Assembly: GCA_004123355.1 (NCBI GenBank)
Contig: SCHM01000001.1
Coordinates: 7,760,193 to 7,824,192 of the forward strand
From: Amphirosellinia nigrospora
Lineage: Eukaryota > Ascomycota > Sordariomycetes > Xylariales > Xylariaceae
DNA length: 64,000 bases
Reading direction: 5' to 3'
The position numbers and the translations under genes were made by a program. This document shows, in pieces, positions 24,919 to 35,732 of the stretch (the first letter of the stretch is position 1; every line of letters starts with the position of its first letter). The notes under the pieces were generated by a model that saw only the letters and a list, made by a program, of their open reading frames with translations, did no database searches and was not told where the DNA came from.

Positions 24919-26617
24919 CTAAGACTCAGGCTTGTACACTCCGTCCTTGCATAACAGTACAACTCTCTTGAAAAAACGACGCCACTCCAAGGGGTCTCCC
25001 TTGAGTTTGACAAAACGAACCTCGAGCAATTCTTTAGACTCGGGAAGATAATATTTATCAATGAGTATCTCGCCGTGTATGCCTTGCTTGCGGTCATCAA
25101 GGGTTTTGACCCTGAGTGTAGCTATATGATCTCCCTGACCGACGTAGGGATGTGTTGATGGTAATGGTACATTGAGATTATGCAATGCGTCGCTTAACAT
25201 TTGAACAAGAAGTTGTGGGGGAATATGCGAGAAAAGCGTGTGAAAGAATGTGCTGGTACAATGTCTCGAAAATTTCTCGCACGTTGTGTTAACGTCATGG
25301 GAACGCCCGGAGTTTGTGAAAACTGGCTCATGGATGGCTCCTCAGCAAGTGCGTCAAAGAAGGTGGAAGACTGCGTGACGTTTGATGAAAGTGATGCGTC
25401 TGCTCCAGATATTGGCTGTGTGGAGGAAATAGCGTGCATGCCAAGAGGGCGCAGGGCTGGCCGCTCCCAATCAAAGAGAACATCGTTAATGGGAGTTTCA
25501 GGTTGACTTAAAGCCATTCTTGCGTGACTTGGGCCGCTATCATCTACTTCCATGGCATCTTGGGATGGCTGCGAGGGTTGTTGGAAGCAGGGCTTGTTGG
25601 CTGAAGTCGATACGGAGATTCTCTAGCATCTTTGTTGCTACGTTGACTGGATCGGAAATCTGGCCATCCGCTGTGAGAAACCTATTATTCCGGCTATACC
25701 AGGGATGCTGTCGAATTTGGGCGAACGAGAATCGTTTGCTAGAGTCGATACTCATCATGCCCCTAAGTAATGAAAGTGCATCGGAAGGAATTCTTTCCCA
25801 AAGACTATCGGAACTTCGGCCGTTCGTCTTCCTATATTCCTGGAACTCCCAACTCTGGGCCGTCGGCTCTTCCCATGGCGTATTGCCAACGAGAAGTACA
25901 AAGAGGATGACGCCACACGACCATATGTCAACTAGTTCAGGAGCATACTTGGCTACTTCATTCGATCGCCTATCTGCTCTGGCACAAGCAAGAACCTCAG
26001 GAGCGATGTAGGGCGGACTGCCACACATGGTGGCGCTCAATTTCTTCTGGCCTTTGTACTCGAACATAGTTGCCAGGCCGAAGTCAGCAATCTTGAGGTT
26101 GCCGCTTTCTGACATTAGGATATTTTCGGGCTTGAGATCGCGATGAGCCACACCCTTTGAATGCATGAAGCTTACGCCGCTGATGAGTTGAAGGAAATAG
26201 AGGTGTGCGATATCTTCGGTGACGCCTTTGTCAGCCTCAATCTTGTCGAAAAGATCGCCCCCCTCGGCATACTCCATAGCTATCCATCGCCAAACATGAT
26301 CCTCGCCAGTGGCAAACCATTCGATCACGTTTGGGTGTTGGCCGATATGGGAATGGAGCGAGACCTCCATGGCAATCTGCTTAGCAGAGATGCGACCATT
26401 TCGCAATGCATAGCCCTTGTGTATCAACTTGACCGCAAATACAGGGACTGTGCATCTAAAGGTACGGCTTTCTTAACACTGAGGAACCAATCAGCAAGCT
26501 AGCTAGTATGAAAGAGAAGAAAGCGGCTTACGATGCATATGCTCCTCTTCCTATCGTTCTTGATATTATTCTAAATGGTAGATCGTCCGGCAGAGGATCT
26601 AACTGAGACTGTTCCAT
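24919..26617 (-). CDS. CHK1: Checkpoint kinase Chk1
   Basis: Ser/Thr kinase of the DNA-damage and replication checkpoint. Exons 26617-26532 and 26478-24919 with a GT-AG intron. Start MEQSQLDPLPDDLPF, glycine loop IGRGAYAS, catalytic Lys in VFAVKLIHKGYAL, HRDLKPEN, DFGLATMF, CGSPPYIAPEV. The C-terminal domain (ILIDKYYLPES, LKGDPLEWRRFF) is the KA1-like autoregulatory part. The frame needs three corrections: one base missing at GGG 26443-26445, one surplus C (or two missing) near 25583, and one T missing at 25232-25235. The result is about 548 aa, as expected. Shares a head-to-head promoter with UBC11 that holds two MCB boxes about 255-270 bp upstream of this start. Confidence 0.93.
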
Positions 26618-27836
26618 GATGATAAGCACATAAACGCGATCTCATGAGGCCAATACAACAAAACCACTTTACTTCGATTCATATTTAAGAGTTGTGGAAT
26701 TCCAATAAAGAAGATTAAACAGAACATTTTGATGGAGAGCATCCCGACAACACCATAGAAAGAGAGCAGACAAGGGGTGTGCGAGACGAGGGGAGTGCGC
26801 CTAGAAGAAATAGTTTCAGCACTGAAAAACGCCTTAAACTCACCATGTTGCCTAAAACAGATATGGTCGACGCGTCCAGACGCGTCTAGGAGTCAATTAC
26901 TTGAATATGGGTAGTGTTGATTTGTTTGTTTGAGAGTGAGTTCGCTTGGTTTGCATTCGTTGGTCCTGGAGCTCTGGGTTGATTCAAGGTCCTCAAGGCA
27001 GGCGCTTCAGTGGCGCATTACTGGTGGTTTGGCTTCTATACAGGGGTGCTATTGTGTCACCAAATACCTAGGTACCTGGTAAGCAGGCACGCCTAGCAGA
27101 TGTTTGCGTGGAGGTGCTTACCTCGAAATACAAGTGTTTGATTGGTTATTGAAGGTACGGAGTTACCTGGGCAGACCTGGGTAGCACTAATACATGCTGT
27201 AGCCTACAGCTGTGCAGCTTTTGGCGCCGATCTTATCGCCTGCCAGTTAAATAGGACGGTATCTTGGTAGGGCGGTTGCTAAGGCCCTGCGGGCTGACAA
27301 CCAGAAGAACATGACAGGGTTCGTCACTAAGAATCATTAATTGGATGGTTGTTGTTGAGGGAGGTCTGGTTGTTTACCAAACTGAAGCCGCACTCCGATT
27401 TATTCTTGACTTGCCTTCAAGGTTCTCTGCGACTTCTTCCTCATATTGTCACCAACTCCTATCGCTACAGCTTTTCAAACCATCTCGCCTCCCTAGGTAA
27501 TATTTCGTGCTCTATAGAACAAGGTCCGTTACAACCAACCCTACGCCTCGCATTTGAACACAACCCCTCTCATTGGACTTGGCAGTGAATTCGTTGTTTG
27601 TCAGTCCACGTTACAATTGAATGGGTTTCGCAATTGTCTAAGCAAAATGGTTCTTTCATACTAACAGCCACCGCATTCCAGTGTTTTCTACTTTTTCTTT
27701 CAACTTCTACTGTGCATTCCTCATCCACCGCACTATTCGCAGCCTCCGAATTCAGCATCACGGTGCATATTTTCCTGTGTGGCGAGGTTTTCTACATTCG
27801 GCTTCTCCAGCGGCGATCGTCATTATATAAAGCAAA
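26618..27836. promoter_or_regulatory. Divergent CHK1/UBC11 promoter region
   Basis: 1.2-kb spacer between two cell-cycle genes transcribed away from each other. Contains the MCB pair at 26869-26886 and a TACCTAGGTACCT motif at about 27065-27077. An open frame of 79 codons (27349-27588) and another at 27598 have no family resemblance and are probably 5' leader of UBC11. Confidence 0.6.
26869..26886. promoter_or_regulatory. Two tandem MCB boxes (GACGCGTC)
   Basis: The 8-bp palindrome GACGCGTC occurs at 26869-26876 and again at 26879-26886, exactly 10 bp apart, one helical turn. Its core ACGCGT is the MluI cell-cycle box bound by the Mbp1-Swi6 (MBF) factor, which drives G1/S genes in yeasts and filamentous fungi. 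The sites are about 255 bp from the CHK1 start and about 950 bp from the UBC11 start, so CHK1 is the more likely target. Binding is inferred from the motif only. Confidence 0.65.
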
Positions 27837-28531
27837 ATGGATTACACAATGGAGGAAACTCGGCCCCTGGTAGCGTGTCGGCTGCTAAGCTCGGCGGTGC
27901 CAGAACGGGACCCGACGGACAGAGTGTCACCAAGAGGTATGACAGCCCTAGTTCCATTGGCAGCATCACATGCTTTCGCATTTCAGAGAGATCGCCTATT
28001 CTAACATCGATCGACAGACTACAAACAGAGCTGATGCAGCTGATGACCTCGCCGGCTCCCGGTGTCTCAGCCTTTCCCTCCGCAGATGGAAACCTGATGT
28101 CATGGGCGGCGACCATCGAGGGACCCGAAGATACCCCCTACGCCGGTCTCACTTTTAAGCTGTCTTTCGCCTTCCCCTCGAACTATCCCTATGCTCCGCC
28201 GACCGTATTGTTCAGGACGCCCATCTACCACCCGAATGTTGACTTTTCGGGTCGTATCTGCCTTGATATCCTGAAAGATAAGTGGACGGCGGCCTACAAT
28301 GTGCAGACAGTCTTGTTAAGCCTGCAAAGTCTTCTCGGAGAGCCTAACAAGTAAGTATTTATCCACGCTGCTGCTGTTCCCGTCATGTGCTGGCCTAAGG
28401 GACATTCGTACTTACCATGTATTCGTAGTTCGTCGCCTCTAAACGGTGAGGCCGCTGAACTGTGGGACAAGGATGCCGAAGAGTTCAAGCGGAAAGTTTT
28501 AGGCCGCCACCGCGACGTTGACGACGACTAA
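27837..28531 (+). CDS. UBC11: Ubiquitin-conjugating enzyme E2 (UBE2C / Ubc11 type)
   Basis: E2 that works with the anaphase-promoting complex on mitotic cyclins. Exons 27837-27936, 28018-28350, 28429-28531, GT-AG introns. Family marks are [11 protein letters not shown] at the first splice junction, [25 protein letters not shown] and [19 protein letters not shown] with the catalytic Cys. The C-terminus is GRHRDVDDD. Summed exon length is 536 nt, one short of a multiple of three. The only ATG at the right place (27837) is out of frame with the rest until one A is added near 27845-27850, giving MDYTNGGNSAP and 178 aa, the normal size. The E2 core itself is unbroken. Confidence 0.92.
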
Positions 28532-29250
28532 ACGTATAAAACGGAACGATTGTACTATAGACCGGTCTACGGGTCTCGAGCATCACTTGTCTCTACTGGA
28601 ATTTGGACGGCCTATTCACTAGCATTGGAGAACAGGAGTTGATTTGATAGCCCCTCCCTTGTATTGAGGGGCGGATGCGCCTGGATAAGTCCATGTCTCG
28701 GGTTGAGGTTTTTCGCCTATGAATTCTTTTTTTTTTAAGGAGTTGGCACGGTTAACGTAGATATTCGTTAACTACCTGCAAAAGATGGATATCGTCAGCC
28801 CCTATCAAAGACATCGCCAAGACATTCAAATCGCATGAAGTTTTTCTGTGTGACATTAAAATCGTAGATAGAAGATTCGAATTACGAAGAATTCTAGGCG
28901 ATATTTGTTAGCCGAGTTGGGCAGATGTTCCGGCTAACTCTATCGTGCCTGTCCCAGGTTGGCTTCATCTCACGTAAGTGGCATAACAGGAGTAGGTAGG
29001 CTATTCTCCTGCCAATCACATGGTATTTCTGGTGCTCGTCGAGCTTGTAGGTGCTCACATGTCTTGATTCATCGACTAGTGAGGCCTAAATTCCATGAAG
29101 CCAGGAGGAACTCCGAAACCATGCCCTACATAAACGTGCCCATCCGGTATCTTCTCCATCCTCTTCCTGTTGTGAACGAAGAAAAGACACTGTTTTACTC
29201 TGCTGTGCGCAGTTTCGTTGATTGATCGTCGGTCGGTCGGCCACCGTCTC
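28532..29250. other. Convergent intergenic between UBC11 and RPL31
   Basis: 3' UTRs of two convergent genes, with a T8 run near 28728. An 88-codon open frame (28959-29225) lacks any recognisable motif. No gene called. Confidence 0.45.
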
Positions 29251-29813
29251 TTATTCCTCCACAACAACCGTCACTAGACCCTTAGGGTTCTTGACGTTGA
29301 CGGCTTGCACGTAGCTGTAGAGCTTCTCCTTGGCGTCCTCCTCGTCATTTCGTCTACGGCTGATGCGGATGCGGAGTCTGTATGGAACACCCTTGACACC
29401 CTGCTCCCAGACCTTCTTGTTCAGCTGGGGTCTATGCGGACGTCCGTGGTACCCTGCGAATTTGTTGGTTAGTTTCTAGCTCCAGTATTGATCAATGACC
29501 AAGAGTCGCGGATATGGATCGCGAGGGTCGTGCAAGTGGGAATTTGCATAGAGGGTGTTGTCGTACCATAGCCTTCTCAGCAAAAGCCTTGATCTCCTTG
29601 ATGGCGCGGGGGGCCCGCTTCTTGAAGGTCACACCGTGCAGCTTCCCAGAATGTCAGCAAGTCGCCCTCATTTAATCTGTAAACTTGCGCATCGCCGTTC
29701 TCGTAGGCGTGCCGAGCGAGGTGACATACTCTCTTGTGCATGTGGATGGTGTACTCGCGAGCAACGACCTGCTCGATGGCGGACTTCGCGGGCTTCTTTC
29801 CCTTGGACGACAT
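29251..29813 (-). CDS. RPL31: 60S ribosomal protein eL31
   Basis: Component of the large cytosolic ribosomal subunit near the exit tunnel. Exons 29813-29730 (MSSKGKKPAKSAIEQVV...), 29641-29567 (LHGVTFKKRAPRAIKE...) and 29453-29251 (GTTDVRIDP..., ending VTVVVEE). Both introns are GT-AG, the first between codons for Arg and Leu, the second after AEKAM. The last exon is 203 nt; one C is missing in the run at 29427-29430 (plus strand GGGG) between RIDP and LNKKVW. With it the protein is 120 aa, the usual length. A disabled single-copy eL31 would be lethal, which makes this the clearest case that these breaks are sequencing errors. Confidence 0.95.
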
Positions 29814-30783
29814 TTTCTGTAGTTTAAAAAATCAGCACTTCGGTCGATTGGCGAGATCTCGTGTAGGCGGCGTGCTTACTGCTGTGGGTGTCTGTGGTTA
29901 GTTGTCGAGAAATGTCCGGAGGTGGATGGTTGTTGATTGACTTGCGAAATCGAGAAAAAACCCACGCCAGATGTGGGAAGCTGAGGGCATGGAGAAATTT
30001 CGGTAAACGAGCCAATCAATCCTAGGGTAGAGGGGAATTTGGGGGAATGGCCCGTGCTTTTTGCTGCTTTATTGTTTGTGGTGTGGCTGGAGATCTTTCT
30101 TATCTAGTATCGCGTGGCTTAGCGCTTGTCTGCTCCACCCCCACTATCATGAACGCGCTACAATGACCCCCAAGATTGGCAACGCTTGTCAATTTCAACG
30201 ACAAGGAGGGAGAGCATACCCCATCTTAGGTAACGACAAGCATGTTGAATCGATCCGTGTGTTACTTCTAAAAGATGATCGTATTGAGATGCTTCACCCC
30301 TTCCGCAGGGGGTTGAATAAGGCAACATCTCTTAAAATCTACTAATGAGACACTCAGTCTTCTCTCATCCTAAGAAGAGTGATCTATCTAGCATCGACAT
30401 CGAAGCACGATGTCATCAAGACGTGCAACGGTACCTCATCTAAAACAACAATACGGAAGTCGAGAAGTCTGAGATTAGGGAGTTCTAGGGCACATAAGCA
30501 AATGGATCACCTACCGAACATGTGGTAGGTGAGTAATACTATGTAGCTTTATTCCGAAGCAGGTTGTACTCCGTAGAATGCGGAGTGATAATATGCCAAA
30601 ACAACATTAGACACCGAGATATACCATTCTCCACATAGAGCCTAGCTTACAGAATGCAACGAATCATTCTAGCAATTGATGACGCGATTATCTCGATTAA
30701 GTGATATAGCGTTTTCTATAGTCTTAGACTTTAAACTTCTTTAGAATACGAAACTTGCGGCCGGCTTGATATACTAGCATAGG
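29814..30783. other. RPL31 promoter and intergenic DNA
   Basis: Upstream of RPL31, then AT-rich DNA marking the start of the accessory island. An open frame of 94 codons at 30061-30345 has no recognisable motif. No gene supported. Confidence 0.45.
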
Positions 30784-31131
30784 CGCATCTTTCCAATTGG
30801 AAGCGTAATTTTGTCTCGGAGAAACTTCAAATTCAAAGTCAACGGGATAAACAACTACAAATATTTCGTAAAGAGTATCCAAAGCTTCTCAAAGCGATGC
30901 CAGAAGGCAGCGTAAGAATTGTTGAGGCGATCCCTCCCAATACCAACACTTCTCTAGCTTCTCTACACCACCTACTTATGTCTATGGTGTGTAGTACATA
31001 TCCCACCGGTTGGAAAGCCGTAAGACAGCCATTCATACAGTATTTAGCTGACTTCTCTGCAGCCTCTGGGCTTCATTTCTATGACAAGATGTTATGTCGG
31101 GAAAGCCGCCTGTACAGGCGCTCAGGGTAGC
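30784..31131 (+). pseudogene. Protein-like fragment of unknown origin
   Basis: An open frame of about 115 codons with no ATG at its left edge. It reads WKRNFVSEKLQIQSQRDKQ, then FRKEYPKLLKAMPEGSVRIV, and later YLADFSAASGLHFYDKM before TAG at 31129-31131. The amino-acid texture is that of a real protein. I do not recognise a family. Flanked on the right by a copy of the dispersed repeat, so it may be the edge of a gene cut by insertions. Confidence 0.3.
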
Positions 31132-31231
31132 CTATTTAATAAGTGCAGTATATTCACACCTGTATGCTACCTATTATAAAGGCTCTCTTTGTTGTATCTG
31201 ATTAATCAGACTACTTTGTGTAAAGGTCCTC

Positions 31232-31510
31232 ATCTGTTGACACACGTGGGCAGCTCTGTGAAGGTATTACACGTATCTCGCCTACGGCTCCAGCCCTCAG
31301 TTAATTGTACCATTTTGAGCTATTTCGGCTACACAGGCCAACGGAGGTCCGTTGGGGTAGTCCGATACTTTGTGTATATAATGGCTAGTCAAGTCCCGAG
31401 TCCTCTGCTAGGGAATCTAGAGAGTAAGAGGTCCTTTGACGCCATAGCCAATTGTTAGATTTGGAAGGAATGAAGCTATTCCCAAGCCTCTAATTGAGCC
31501 CTTATAACAG
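31232..31510. repeat. Dispersed repeat, copy 3 (solo-LTR-like fossil)
   Basis: Shares GGCTACACAGG-CC/TA-ACGGAGGTC, the GGAATCTAGAGAGTAAG-like middle and the AAGCCTCTAATTGAGCCCTT tail with copies at 11965 and 13258. Same orientation. The most diverged of the three; its ends are approximate. Confidence 0.4.
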
Positions 31511-32183
31511 CAGATTCCGCCTATTATAAAATATTACTCAGTGTCGAAATGCGGCGTCTTGGTTCTTAATCAACCATTTTCAAACCCATTTCCCTCTTCA
31601 CAGGTTTACATAAATGCAATATAACGGGCTAAGCTTGGCCAGCAACAACCTGCAAAATTGAAGTTTCCAATAGCGAATAGGGCTCGGAAAGGTTTGAGGC
31701 TGAGCCCTACGGGTAGCCCTAGTTTAAGCTTTTCCACAGCCGTCACTCTAGGAGTGAGCCGTCGTCCCAACATTTGGTCTGGCGTGCGGGATTTCATCGC
31801 CTACTAGGCCTGGAATACAGACTTGAAAAATATTTAAATATCGAGGCACAGTCTCCTTATTTAGCAGGGTGGGAAATTCACAGTCAAAATATAGACACAT
31901 ATATTCTCCAGTTTTCTTTTCATTTAATTCTGTCACTCTTTTCATACACAATCCAAAACCTCAACTCTATTCTTTTCATAATGTTGAAAGAGATACTGGG
32001 GAGGGAGTCGGTATTACGATATTCTCGAAATATCGTCACACCTCGCGCAAAACTCTTTCAGTATTTCGTCAAGAATAGGCAAATTGTCGTTTTATAGGCC
32101 ACATCTCGGCTTGTGCCAAACACCGCAAACACGCCTCATCAATGATTCCTCAAGCAAGACTATCCCAGCATTAAGATTACGAA
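31511..32183. other. Intergenic in the accessory island
   Basis: AT-rich. Overlapping short frames (31774-32097, 31869-32078) are low-complexity and not called. The stretch 31636-31800 is GC-richer and may be another repeat relic, but I found no second copy. Confidence 0.4.
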
Positions 32184-33099
32184 TATGACAGAGCCACCCA
32201 ACCACGCGCCGCCCAATCTCAATCTGACTACTCGAGAGTTGATCGAGACCGTGTGCCACATTAAGCCACAATGAGTTTGCGGGACTCCGCGACAACGTGT
32301 GGGGATTCGTTGTAAGTAGCAATTGGAGCTGCGCCGCCACGTTGCCTAATTCCTCGACGATAGGTATATCGCTGTACCGGCATAATGAGACAGCCTGGCA
32401 GCTTATGCTCCGCACAATTCGTGAGGAAGTGAACGAACGTTTGCCAGGCAAAATTGGGGAGAGATCTTACCCTATCACAGTTGACTATTATTTGATGACA
32501 AATCTCTTTAGGTGAGTAAAGCTGCATGCTTATTCACATTACTTATCGAGTTCTTCCAGCTAACAGACTACTATCAGTATGGTAAACCCTACGGTATTAA
32601 TCAAGATAACAATGCACTAACCAAAGTTTCCCTACGATCTAGTGGAGCATCAACCCATGCGGTTCGAGACCATTTTCTACAATGGGTTCCGAAGGACCTG
32701 CAAGCAAGGCTCCCGAGGGTTCGGGACCTGATGCTGAAATATATTCACGGGATAGAGCAATGACACACCAAGATATGAGTACTGCATCGTCGTTGATGAT
32801 CTGTGCTTGGAATCGTTGTGTTACCCGGGTATTAATTACGCCCTTTATCAAACTTATTAAGCGAGGCTGGGGCCCCCTGGCCCGGCAGAGAGAGACTACG
32901 CGATCTATCCAGGGTTTCACGATGGCCAGACGGAGCATTTGGAGGAAGCGTAGGCTGGTATATCTGGCAGTCAAGAGTTACGTTTATGAATACGAAACCC
33001 TGTGTCATCTTGCTGGGGGAAGGATATGTACGGCCTCCACTTGTAGCGGGCTGCCGAATGCGACGACGGATTTCCAGGTCATTGGAGAAGAGAAATTGA
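32184..33099 (+). pseudogene. Broken gene encoding an unrecognised protein
   Basis: Begins MTEPPNHAPPNLNLTTRELI at 32184. Protein-like segments then follow in changing frames: ISLYRHNETAWQLMLRTI and PGKIGERSYPITVDYYLM, a probable intron 32514-32579 (GTGAGT...CAG), VRDHFLQWVPKDLQARLP, YEYCIVVDDLCLESLCYPG, ERDYAIYPGFHDGQTEHLEE and NTKPCVILLGEGYVRPP. The end is SRSLEKRN before TGA at 33097-33099. At least four frame changes or stops occur in about 900 bp: near 32272, around the intron, near 32762, near 32866 and near 32949. That density is several times that of the housekeeping genes, so real decay is more likely here than sequencing error alone. Family unknown. Confidence 0.45.
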
Positions 33100-33373
33100 T
33101 TGAAGTGAGAATAGCTGATAATCATATTATAATCATTGCCTAGCTAAAACCTGAAGTTAACCTGGTGCATTGAACACAAACTAATGCAAGGCCACTGTGA
33201 TATGTAAATTTAATTTTATCATAACAAGGGCTTAATTCAGGTGCTTCAAACTCAGTTCTATTGAATTCGGGCCTCCGATCCTAGGCTCCTAGAGACTATT
33301 AACTAATACCCCCTTCTATTTCTACTCGATGAGTCGGTCCCTTGAGTAAGGTAATATGTACGAATGTAAACAG

Positions 33374-33665
33374 TCACTGGCGTTGCTTCTTCTCCAACGC
33401 TCTATATAGCTCAGTATTGGTAATCTTGCTATCAGGATCTCGGCATACGGGCATAATGTAATACTTGTTGTCATGTAAAGGGTCAAAAATCTCTTACGTC
33501 ATAGGTCCTTCATCTCTGGCTATAAATCGCATATGCCTTCTGTCCTAGGAAGTGGCCTTGTACCAATTATTGATATTCCAAGCACGGTGGGTGCAATTAG
33601 ACTTTGAGGGTTCTCAGACCACGGTTTAAATATTTCGTCGAGGTCTTCTATAACTTTACCTTATA
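33374..33665 (-). pseudogene. Protein-like remnant, function unknown
   Basis: Minus-strand reading gives VIEDLDEIFKPWSENPQS and LIAPTVLGISIIGTRP, then after a frame change MRFIARDEGPMT, a TAA stop, EIFDPLHDNKYYIMPVCRD and ITNTELYRALEKKQRQ before TGA. The segments look like one coding exon interrupted by one frame change and one stop. A further frame upstream (33887-33648) may belong to it. No family recognised. Confidence 0.35.
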
Positions 33666-33677
33666 TATATATATATC
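33660..33677. repeat. (TA)n microsatellite
   Basis: Run of alternating T and A of about 17 bases in gene-free DNA. Confidence 0.7.
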
Positions 33678-33899
33678 CATGATGTTTTCTGTTAGGCATA
33701 GGGAAGTGAGGCATTGGAACTCAGCAAAACCGGGGAATGCGCTAGACCTAATTTGTTGTGCAATTTGATACAATTCCCTTTTACGAGATATTGCGCAACC
33801 TCGCAGCTGCCAAGATGTACTATAACTGGTACCCACGTGTCGTGCATGCCTAGTGCTCACCAGAAAGAACCTCATGTCAAACGCCACCAGCTGTTTGAA

Positions 33900-34516
33900 T
33901 GATCAATGTATTTCGATTAAGTCGTCTTTGTTTTGCGTGTCTTGCACTCTATAATCACCAAATGTGCCACACAACGTCGATACAAATGGGTCCATGTGAC
34001 TGGTTCTCCAAATAATGGCCGACACAGAATTGCGTGTTGCGGCGCAGCCAATGATGTGCCGTGATTGGACAGTATAGCGGGGTGCCAAATGGAAGTAATT
34101 TTAGGGGGTACCACAAGCAGTGCTACGAGCACCAAGCTCGAAACAGTTTGGCCCACCCTTGGGATGAATCTGTCGGCCGATTCTGTGACTTCATGCCTTC
34201 AACAAATTCATCGCGATTCTGGTCCTGATCACCCGGCGCAACGCGCAGTTTCTCTCGTTCGCTTCACTGCCCTGTTAGCCAAAGCCTCTTTAATTGAGCC
34301 TCGTACACGAAAGGTCGATTACCCTACGACTACCCCCAAATAACCCGACACCTGATACCGATTCGTCCCACGACACCAACCTCGCAACGCCTTCATTTGA
34401 CACAACAATCAATTCCGCCACGAAGGCTTTGCCAGAACAACCCGATAATTGGTGTTATTACACCTTTGATAACAAATCTCTAATTTTATCAACCTTGCGT
34501 CACTCCATTATTCAGA
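33900..34516. other. RAX1 upstream region
   Basis: Presumed promoter and 5' leader of RAX1. Several short frames on both strands (to 115 codons) show no domain. Nothing else seen. Confidence 0.45.
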
Positions 34517-35732
34517 ATGGCGTTCCAGGGCAGTGCTCCCCCGGGCGAGAGTTATGCCCCTTCGCCGATGCCCGACCAGCAGCGAAATCGATTACCTACA
34601 CTTTTCGAAGTTCTAAGCCGCAGAACTCACCCGCCCGTTGATCTGTTTTCCTTCTACATCTATATGCGCGATCAACAGAGATGATTACCTGGACTTCTGG
34701 TAGGTCTCTCGCAGTCCACCTAATGGCCCTTATGGAATACTCACAATAGTAGGCTCGATGTCGCACAACATATGTCACTCTGCCGTCACTACGTGCGAGA
34801 ACTACGGAGATCTGTATTGGTGGGGACCCCGGATCTCGAGAAGGAGGAATCGAAGCGATCCTCGAGGGCGCTAGAAGCGATTGGGGATATCAGTGCTGGG
34901 CCTTCGATGGGGACGGAGAAGGAACGAGAGCAGAACGCGCAGATGTCCGCATATCTGCGAGACCAACCCGCGCCTAGCGCTAGCGTATTATATGATTCAC
35001 CGCAAGGCAGTCAAGAACGACCGAGGGCCAGCACGCAACTAAGCTCCCAAGGAATCACCTCCGACTCTAACTCGCCGATGCATGCCGTCGCAAGAGACGA
35101 TATTAGGGCATCGGCCGAGAATCCTATACACCTTTCTCCTCCCTGGCGCCGAGCGCGAGATCACGCTGCCTGGCTCTATCACCGACGACATTACCACTGC
35201 GATCGAACAGGATGGACGTGATGACCCTGAGGTATTCGATGTGGCCAAGGATTACGTCTTCCAGGCTATGGAGCGAGACGCATTCCCTGGGTTCTTGAGA
35301 GCCCGTGCTCTCGGCAATCTAGTCCCACCTACGATTGTGGCCCGGCTGATCGTTGGTCTCATCTCCATGTTTGGTGGATTCTGGACCGCTTTCATCCTCA
35401 TTTTCCTCGATGCCTCGCGTGGCACTCGATGCTGGGTACGTTGATCTTCCCAGACTGTATATTCTCCCTACCATTTTACTGATGATACTTTATAGGAGAT
35501 TCTGCCATTCACAATCGGCGTGTACTGCCTCGCGTCATACCAGTACTCATTGGACCCTATCATGGCTCTACTCGGTCTTACCGAATACACGCCCTTCTCC
35601 TTCGTACGGATCCGAGAGCCGTATGTCCGGAAGTTACTAATCAAGCGCTCGATTACCGTGCTGGCTGTAACCGTTCTAGTTGACGCGGCTGTTTCCGTGC
35701 TCTTTATCCTGGTACCGGGAAAACGCCTCTGA
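34517..35732 (+). CDS. RAX1: RAX1-like RGS-domain membrane protein
   Basis: Related to yeast Rax1, which with Rax2 marks bud sites; has a divergent RGS domain and C-terminal membrane helices. Exons 34517-34699, 34753-35435, 35496-35732. Start MAFQGSAPPGESYAPSPMP. RGS-like segments are THPPVDLFSFYIYMRDQQ, DYLDFWLDVAQHMSLCRHYV and YVFQAMERDAFPGFLRA. Membrane helices include ARLIVGLISMFGGFW, FTIGVYCLASYQYSL and TVLAVTVLVDAAVSVLFIL. Two frame breaks: near 34680 (DQQR to DYLDFW) and near 35122 (SAE to ILYTFLLPG). Each needs two added bases or one removed, and both fit loss of a GA/AG pair. The corrected protein is about 368 aa. Confidence 0.82.
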
